Source of the DNA: an archaeon
Lineage (GTDB): Archaea > Thermoproteota > Nitrososphaeria > Nitrososphaerales > Nitrosopumilaceae
Assembly (NCBI GenBank): GCA_005240025.1
Contig: SBBK01000213.1
Span: forward strand, 1 to 5,190
Reading direction: 5' to 3'
Length of the DNA stretch: 5,190 bases
Positions within the stretch are counted from its first letter, which is position 1. Each line of letters starts with the position of its first letter. Position numbers and translations under genes: made by a program. Below the pieces are notes generated by a model that was given only the letters and a program-made list of their open reading frames with translations, did no database searches and was not told where the DNA came from. Shown piece by piece: positions 1 through 4,115 of the stretch.

Positions 1-597
1 ATCAAAATTTGCGTGCCCCAAAATTAGATGTGATGCCATTCCAGACGCCGACGAAAAAAGCAGGATCAGTTGTGATGTCGCAGTGGCGGTCTTTACCAGG
101 AGGCCAAGGCCCAGAATCATCAATGGCACAAACACAATTCCGCCGCCTATGCCAAAAAAGCTGGAAAGTATCCCCGCAAAAAAACTTATTCCAGCAGACA
201 GCTCCAGCATTTGCCTTGTTTGGGATTTTTTTGTCTCAAGGCTCCGCCTGGCAAAAATGTAATAACATGACGCAAAAAGCACCAGCCCGAACAAAATTTT
301 GAATATCTCAGGTGTTACCTCAGATGAGACAAACGCCCCGAGGACTGCCCCGGGTACAGACATCAGCCCGAGGCTCAGGCCTGTCCTGTAGTCTATGCGT
401 TTTTGTCTTGCATATGATGCACTCGATGCCACCGAGTTGCTAAATGCAGCAAAAAGGCTGCTGCTTGCTGCCGCCGTCGGCGCCAGTCCAAGAAAGGTCA
501 GGACCGGCACCACCACTATCCCGCCGCCAAGGCCAATTATTGAGCCAATGACTCCGGCCACAAATCCAAGGGGCACGAGCCACAGATTTTCAAACAT
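1..597 (-). CDS. TauE/SafE-family membrane permease, 3' end outside window
   Basis: An uninterrupted frame of 199 codons starts at the ATG whose first base is 597 and runs off the left edge, so the C-terminus is missing. The product is strongly hydrophobic and shows the two homologous glycine-rich repeats of the TauE/SafE (formerly DUF81) family: IGLGGGIVVVPVL at residues 21-33 and FFGIGGGIVFVPLM at 147-160. Family members are about 250 residues with 7-8 membrane helices; hydrophobic stretches here lie near residues 6-36, 43-58, 74-92, 98-116, 135-163 and 172-195. Family members are proposed to export sulfite, sulfonates or other small anions, but the substrate cannot be read from sequence. 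No in-frame ATG, GTG or TTG lies between the upstream stop at 643-645 and 597, which fixes the start. The gene begins 38 bases after the histidine kinase stop and is probably cotranscribed with it. Family assignment is secure; substrate and physiological role are not. Confidence 0.9.
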   Translation of the reverse strand, partial: MFENLWLVPLGFVAGVIGSIIGLGGGIVVVPVLTFLGLAPTAAASSSLFAAFSNSVASSASYARQKRIDYRTGLSLGLMSVPGAVLGAFVSSEVTPEIFKILFGLVLFASCYYIFARRSLETKKSQTRQMLELSAGISFFAGILSSFFGIGGGIVFVPLMILGLGLLVKTATATSQLILLFSSASGMASHLILGHANFD

Positions 598-635
598 TTT
601 TGCAATACCGGCCGCATTGGTATTGAATCTTGCCG

Positions 636-1490
636 TCAGATTTTAGGCAGGCTGACCGAAAAGACCGTCGGCCCATTAGACACAGAAATTGACCCCAGGT
701 GCCGTGCTACAATTGTCTTTACTGCCGGCAGCCCAAGTCCGGTTCCCCGGGATTTTGTAGTATAGAGGGGCTCGAAGATTTTTTCCATTCTGTCTTGCGG
801 AATGCCGGGCCCGGAGTCCTCGACGGAAAATGTGACGGCATCGCCACAGTCCTCAAAACTAATTACTACTGTCCCGCGGTTTTCCATTGCCTGGATTGCG
901 TTCATTATCAGGTTTGTAAAGACGGCCTCGATTTTTTCGCCGTCGCAAACCAGGTGGACGTCGTTTGCAGGACGCACAATTTTAACCTCGTCTGGAATGA
1001 TTGTTTTTTCAAGTGCGGAGTCGAGTGTTTCCAAAAGCGAGCATTCCTCACATGAAAGTGGCGAGCTTCGCACAAAGTTCAGGACGTCGTCAAGCTGAAA
1101 GACCAACCTTGATGAGGCGCCGTCTATGGTTGCAAAAAGGTCCAGCAACTCAGGCGGGATTTTTGCGGAATGCTTTATCTTGAGAAGCTCGACTGTGTTT
1201 TTTATGATGGCAAGCGGGTTTCGCATGTCGTGGGCAATCCTTGCAGAGATCTCGCCAATTGCCGAGAGCCTCTCCGACCTGAAAAGCTCGGACTGAAAAC
1301 GGCCAAGCTCGCCTATCTTTTTTGTCATTTCGTCCAGCAACCAGTCGCGCTGCTCTTTTACCTCCTCGAATCTGGCGAGTTTGCGCTCAAGGTGAACCAG
1401 TGCTTTTTGCTGGATTTCGTTTTGTTTTGCAAGATTTTGTTTTTCTTGCTCCAGTCTCCTGATTTTGCCCGCATCCTCAGCACACTGCAT
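636..1490 (-). CDS. Soluble histidine kinase with N-terminal coiled coil and no sensor domain
   Basis: From the ATG at 1490 the protein has 284 residues. Residues ~8-75 are charged and heptad-like (many E, K, Q, L), a probable coiled coil. A HisKA domain follows with the H-box RIAHDMRNPLAII, phosphoacceptor His87. The HATPase_c domain has an N-box (Asn193 and Asn197 in NLIMNAIQAM), a G1 box DSGPGIP (225-231), an F-box (Phe239, IFEPLYTTK) and a G2 box GTGLGL (249-254), so all residues expected for autophosphorylation are present. No membrane helix, PAS, GAF or HAMP segment is visible, so the kinase is probably cytosolic and takes its input through the coiled coil or a partner protein. No response regulator lies in the window. 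An in-frame TTG at 1529 would add 13 residues; I prefer the ATG because TTG starts are less usual and neither has a good ribosome binding site. It sits between an exported protein gene and a TauE/SafE permease on the same strand. Confidence 0.92.
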   Translation of the reverse strand: MQCAEDAGKIRRLEQEKQNLAKQNEIQQKALVHLERKLARFEEVKEQRDWLLDEMTKKIGELGRFQSELFRSERLSAIGEISARIAHDMRNPLAIIKNTVELLKIKHSAKIPPELLDLFATIDGASSRLVFQLDDVLNFVRSSPLSCEECSLLETLDSALEKTIIPDEVKIVRPANDVHLVCDGEKIEAVFTNLIMNAIQAMENRGTVVISFEDCGDAVTFSVEDSGPGIPQDRMEKIFEPLYTTKSRGTGLGLPAVKTIVARHLGSISVSNGPTVFSVSLPKI

Positions 1491-1559
1491 TACCGAACCC
1501 TGTCCGTTTTTTTGGCTGGATTTTAGCAAATAACAGGCTGTCTGTTTGGGCCGGACAAG

Positions 1560-2162
1560 CTAGGTGTATATGAAGAGCTGCCACAGGTACCCATCCGGGT
1601 TTTCGGTGAGTTCCAGCTGGAGTGTTTTGCCCCCAAGTGAGACCTCCCTGGATTTGCTGTGGGTTTTTGTGTCCCCGAGGTGGAATTCCCGCAGCCCGTC
1701 AACCCACTGCGAAATGGAGATGCCCCCGGGATTTTGTTGCTGCCAGCAGTCGCAGACTGTGTTTATGACCGACTCAAAAACGGTTTTGACAGTACCGAGG
1801 TTGGCCATTGTTTTATCAGACTGGAGAAGTGTGAGTGTTATTTTTGGAGAGTCTGCTGAACCCACCATGTGAATGTTGCCGAGAAACTCCCCTGTTTGGT
1901 CTTTTAGTTCAGTTGAGGTGCAGTACAGGACGAGTCTTTGCAGATCCGGATTTTTAAAAAAGCGGCAAAACTCGTCGATGTCTTTTTGCTCTTTTAGCTT
2001 GATGGGCGACGACATTGATATTTGGTGTTCGGCCAGCCTGGTTTTTAGCCGGGCGTTTGCATCTGCGTAGGAGGGTTTGGCATCAGGACCAGTGCCCGAC
2101 CATACCAGTACAATTACCAGGGCTGCGGCGGCGCCCCCGGCGGCATAAAAAATCTTGTTCAT
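1560..2162 (-). CDS. Unrecognised exported or membrane-anchored protein, 200 residues
   Basis: I do not recognise a family. The protein begins MNKIF followed by an alanine/valine-rich hydrophobic segment (about residues 5-21) and then a polar, proline-containing stretch, which fits a signal anchor or uncleaved signal peptide with the bulk outside the membrane. The remaining ~175 residues are soluble in character, with Cys66, Cys81, Cys137 and Cys139 (a CDC motif followed by Trp) and a C-terminal strand-like segment ending LWQLFIYT. Four cysteines in an outward-facing domain could form disulfides or bind metal; this is inference. The gene starts 40 bases after the DUF192 stop and ends about 70 bases before the kinase ATG, all on one strand, so cotranscription is likely. 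It may be the extracytoplasmic partner of the sensor-less kinase, but nothing in the sequence shows an interaction. The hydrophobic N-terminus and the long open frame support a real gene. Confidence 0.8.
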   Translation of the reverse strand: MNKIFYAAGGAAAALVIVLVWSGTGPDAKPSYADANARLKTRLAEHQISMSSPIKLKEQKDIDEFCRFFKNPDLQRLVLYCTSTELKDQTGEFLGNIHMVGSADSPKITLTLLQSDKTMANLGTVKTVFESVINTVCDCWQQQNPGGISISQWVDGLREFHLGDTKTHSKSREVSLGGKTLQLELTENPDGYLWQLFIYT

Positions 2163-2169
2163 GTTTTTT

Positions 2170-2188
2170 CTGATTTTTTGTAAATCAG
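2170..2188. repeat. Short inverted repeat between the DUF192 and 200-residue genes
   Basis: CTGATTT (2170-2176) and AAATCAG (2182-2188) form a perfect 7-bp inverted repeat with a 5-base loop in the 40-base gap between two minus-strand genes. In the minus-strand transcript it is a weak A/U-rich hairpin followed by an A-run, so it does not look like a factor-independent terminator. It could be a protein site, an RNA processing site or chance. Confidence 0.4.
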
Positions 2189-2202
2189 ATAAGCGTTTCC
2201 AA

Positions 2203-2691
2203 TCATATGGACAGTATCTTCAGTACCGAATTTTCCGTAATGCCAAACCTGTCGACAAAGCCGGACGTTACCTCAAGGACGTATTTTGCCGGCTTGCCGT
2301 TTGTAAATGTGCACGTGGCAGTCTCAAGGGCTGACTTGCATGGCTGGGTGTCTTTTTGTATGTGGACTACCTTTCCCTGCTCGTCAAACCAGATAACGTC
2401 CAGGGCAAACTGCATGTTTAGCATCCACATTGAGCGCACGTCCACATCTTCAAAAATGAACAGCATACCCTGGTTGTAGGGGAGTTTTTCCTGAAACATC
2501 AGGCCCCGCGTCTGCAGTGGTTTTGTGTCTGCAAGCTGGACCTGGAGCACAACATCATCAATCTTTACCATTCCCCGCGGGAACTCGGACTGCTCAAGCT
2601 TTATGTCCTTGGGGATGGTCAGCATCCCTGCAATGCCGATAATGAGTGCCGCAATACCGATTGGGATCAGGATCTGCGCCCGTGTTGCCAT
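2203..2691 (-). CDS. DUF192 family protein, membrane-anchored
   Basis: A 162-residue protein starting at the ATG whose first base is 2691. Residues ~7-25 form one hydrophobic segment (signal anchor). The rest matches the DUF192 (COG1430) pattern in order: RGLMF (62-66), NQGMLFIF (73-80), the W/M-rich turn leading to LDVIWFDEQGKVVHI (97-111), QPC (116-118), a second cysteine at 127, AKYVLEV (135-141) and FGI (149-151). Family length is usually about 120-170 residues, so it is complete. DUF192 proteins are small, mostly beta, often exported, and have no firmly established biochemical role. It is the first gene of the minus-strand cluster. A TATA-like box centred about 26 bases upstream of the ATG suggests transcription starts at or very near the start codon. 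Family assignment is strong; function unknown. Confidence 0.92.
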   Translation of the reverse strand: MATRAQILIPIGIAALIIGIAGMLTIPKDIKLEQSEFPRGMVKIDDVVLQVQLADTKPLQTRGLMFQEKLPYNQGMLFIFEDVDVRSMWMLNMQFALDVIWFDEQGKVVHIQKDTQPCKSALETATCTFTNGKPAKYVLEVTSGFVDRFGITENSVLKILSI

Positions 2692-2713
2692 TGCTGGTAC
2701 GGAATTGACTGGG

Positions 2714-2721
2714 TTTAAAAA
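2714..2721 (-). promoter_or_regulatory. TATA-like box of the DUF192-led operon
   Basis: On the minus strand the box reads TTTTTAAA and spans 23-30 bases before the DUF192 ATG. In archaea the TATA box is usually centred 26-27 bases before the transcription start, so this spacing predicts a leaderless mRNA beginning at about base 2691. No Shine-Dalgarno sequence precedes the ATG, in agreement. The heptamer TGGTACG occurs on each side of the box (2695-2701 and 2734-2740, plus-strand reading) and might be a regulator site. Confidence 0.5.
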
Positions 2722-3129
2722 TCAAATGTGACATGGTACGAAGGTTATTCCCATATATACACCGTCTTTCAGCCACAACCTCGCATGATTCTTTTGTGAT
2801 TCTTGCATAAGCTTCTGGTTGTTCAACTTGCCATAAAAAACCAGCCACACATGAATAAATCATTTGAAATCACCACTTGTTATTTCAACTGAAGAAAAGA
2901 CTCTGTTAATCAGGTATGCAACCTCTTTGATTGCATTGTAGACAGTACCAGCCTGATCGACCTGTTAAAAATGAAGTCATAACAAATTGGGAAAGAAAAA
3001 GATGTAAAATCAGTTTGTGGTTTGGAAATTACCTTTCACATACAACATTTTTGCCAGTACATCCAGCCAGCCATAGCATATTCAAATTTTTCTCCGTTAA
3101 TTTCCAAATTCCTGACATCACATCCTTCT
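2722..3129. other. Gene-poor A/T-rich intergenic stretch
   Basis: No gene is convincing here. Open frames on both strands are short and lack recognisable motifs or a credible start. On the minus strand one frame is open from 2964 to 2860 and again, after a TGA, to about 2727; the first part contains a helix-like segment YNAIKEVAYLINRV, which could be a gene remnant or chance. A perfect 6-bp inverted repeat, ATGCAA/TTGCAT with a 9-base loop, lies at 2916-2936. The stretch contains the operon promoter at its left end and leads into the damaged insertion sequence at its right end. Confidence 0.5.
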
Positions 3130-3198
3130 TGTTGCGTTTACAAATTGCGAGCGGGAAAGCCCGAACCCTTTCGGGTCTGGATGAAAGCGAGCGCAACA
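3130..3198 (+). repeat. Hairpin copy related to the element's right end, with flanking repeats
   Basis: Bases 3160-3176 read CCCGAACCCTTTCGGGT and differ at one position of 17 from 4051-4067. The sequence folds either as CCCGAA/TTCGGG with a CCCT loop, or, like the downstream copy, as ACCC/GGGT with an outer CC/GG pair. It is bracketed by a direct repeat GCGAGCG (3147-3153 and 3187-3193) and by an inverted repeat TGTTGCG/CGCAACA (3130-3136 and 3192-3198). This could be a left-end subterminal hairpin, or the relic right end of a second, related element. Confidence 0.55.
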
Positions 3199-3242
3199 CA
3201 CATGTCAACACACGGCACACCCAGTCCATCAAACATGATGAT

Positions 3243-3623
3243 ATGACCAAAACAGCAAAAATCCCATGCCCTGATCTGGCCCTCAACTACAAGTACCTGC
3301 CAGATTTTTCAAAAATAAAACAAATAGAGACAGGAAAAGAGTTTGCCCACGTATCAGTCGAGATGGCCGAACCCGCAACCACGCCGGCAAGCCGATTCAT
3401 AGGTGTCGACTGCAACACCACAGGACACTGCGCAGTAGTTACCATACATCACACCGGAAAAATCCACAAGCCCGGCAAGATGGCAATCCACACCCGCAAA
3501 AAATACCGCGGCATTCGGGCAAAACTGCAAAAACAGGGAAAATCCCAGCTCCTGCGCCAGATAAAACACCGGGAAAAAAACATCATCAGGTCACTAAACC
3601 ACAAGATATCAAAAAACTGGTAG
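3243..3623 (+). pseudogene. tnpB: tnpB 5' remnant carrying the RuvC-I motif, N-terminus missing
   Basis: TnpB is the RNA-guided DNA endonuclease of IS200/IS605 elements, an ancestor-type relative of Cas12. From the ATG at 3243 the frame gives 126 residues and ends at TAG 3621-3623. It contains FIGVDCNTTGHCAVV with the RuvC-I aspartate encoded at 3408-3410, then the lysine/arginine-rich helix KKYRGIRAKLQKQGK and SLNHKIS, a common TnpB segment. Intact TnpB proteins are usually 350-400+ residues, with about 150-190 before RuvC-I; only about 55 recognisable ones precede it here. The same frame stays open back to a TTG at 2931, but that upstream translation does not look like TnpB and runs through the hairpin at 3160-3176, so I regard it as fortuitous. 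The reading frame is lost within the A-run at 3611-3616. One extra A, or a -1 ribosomal shift at A-AAA-AAC (3611-3617), would join it to the downstream half. Confidence 0.8.
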
Positions 3624-4048
3624 ATATTGCCGTATCAGAAAAATGTGGAATCCGGTTTGAAAAATTAACAAATATCAGGCAAAACAAAATGCATCACAAA
3701 CATTTCCGATATTCCCTGAACAGCTGGTCGTACCATCAGCTACAGAAATTCGTCCAGTACAGGGCCAGATCCCGGGGGATAGAGGTCGCCTACGTCGCAC
3801 CCGCATACACGTCTCAGAGCTGCTCCAGATGCAGGTCTCCGGGTAACCGAAAACAAAAGAGATTCCAGTGTGTCAAATGCGGACACGCAGACCATGCGGA
3901 TGTCAATGCGGCATTTAATATCGGAAATCCGGTATCGCATTGTGCCTTTGGCACATATCATGGATCGGTTGCGCGAACAAAGCGATTCGTGCAATGGGAG
4001 CACCGATACCCCGCAAAACAGCAACGCCGGGATGCCGGTGACTGTAGA

Positions 4049-4080
4049 ACCCCGAACCCTTTAGGGTTGGGAGTATGTCA
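4049..4080 (+). repeat. Right-end terminal hairpin and putative right boundary
   Basis: CCCGAACCCTTTAGGGT (4051-4067) forms an AACCC/GGGTT stem and is followed by GGGAGTATGTCA ending at 4080. It shares 16 of 17 bases with 3160-3176. Hairpins just inside the ends are what the Tyr-HUH transposase of IS200/IS605 elements recognises as single strands. The exact cleavage base cannot be fixed without an empty site. Confidence 0.55.
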
Positions 4081-4081
4081 G

Positions 4082-4091
4082 AAAATAAATA
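4082..4091 (+). promoter_or_regulatory. TATA-like box upstream of aspS
   Basis: AAAATAAATA lies 25-34 bases before the aspS ATG, a spacing that fits an archaeal TATA box for a leaderless or near-leaderless transcript. It begins within a few bases of the inferred right end of the insertion sequence. The core box therefore probably belongs to the original aspS promoter, while the B-recognition element and anything further upstream would now be insertion-sequence DNA. Confidence 0.4.
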
Positions 4092-4115
4092 CGGTGGGTA
4101 TTGACCAAAATACAC

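Larger units (their letters stand above)
3130..4080 (+). mobile_element. Degraded IS200/IS605-family (IS1341-like, tnpB-only) element
   Basis: The interval contains the C-terminal two thirds of a tnpB gene, broken by a frame change, followed by a structured region and a terminal hairpin ending GGGAGTATGTCA. From my knowledge of archaeal IS1341-type elements, a hairpin followed by a short G-rich stretch ending near TGTCA is typical of the right end, which places that end near base 4080. No tnpA (Tyr-HUH transposase) is visible, so the element would have depended on a transposase supplied elsewhere. The left end is uncertain: a second copy of the terminal hairpin sequence at 3160-3176 may mark it or may come from another element. 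Elements of this family make no target duplication, so none is expected. The right end lies about 35 bases before the aspS start codon. Confidence 0.6.
3941..4098 (+). ncRNA. Candidate TnpB guide RNA (reRNA/omegaRNA) with guide segment
   Basis: Four consecutive hairpins can be drawn directly. They are TGTGCC/GGCACA with a TTT loop (3941-3955); a two-part stem ATCGGT/ACCGAT (3964-3969 with 4002-4007) enclosing TGCGCG/CGTGCA (3970-3975 with 3988-3993, one G-U pair); CGCCGG/CCGGTG with a GATG loop (4025-4040); and AACCC/GGGTT with a TTTA loop plus an outer CC/GG pair (4052-4071). In this family the guide RNA overlaps the 3' end of tnpB, ends its scaffold at the element's right end, and takes its guide from the flanking DNA. 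That fits: scaffold about 3941-4080, guide from about 4081. The exact 5' end, right boundary and guide length are inferred; no expression evidence exists here. Confidence 0.5.

Noticed and set aside
395..646. Plus-strand frame across the TauE/SafE gene
   Set aside because: It lies antisense to a clear membrane-permease gene and has low-complexity proline/alanine composition.
699..1055. Plus-strand cysteine-rich 118-residue frame
   Set aside because: It is antisense to the histidine kinase, whose catalytic motifs are unmistakable; the cysteines are a by-product of the complementary strand.
2170..2188. Intrinsic terminator after the DUF192 gene
   Set aside because: The stem is A/U-rich and is followed by A rather than U in the minus-strand transcript, so it does not have terminator features.
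2594..2863. Minus-strand 89-residue frame beginning MIYSC
   Set aside because: It overlaps the DUF192 start in another frame, crosses the predicted operon promoter, and shows no motif.
2931..3242. Upstream extension of the first tnpB frame to a TTG at 2931
   Set aside because: The extra ~104 residues do not resemble the TnpB N-terminal region and cross the hairpin repeat at 3160-3176; the open frame appears accidental.
3029..3286. Minus-strand 85-residue frame over the hairpin repeat
   Set aside because: No recognisable domain; it is the complement of the repeat region and of the start of the tnpB remnant.
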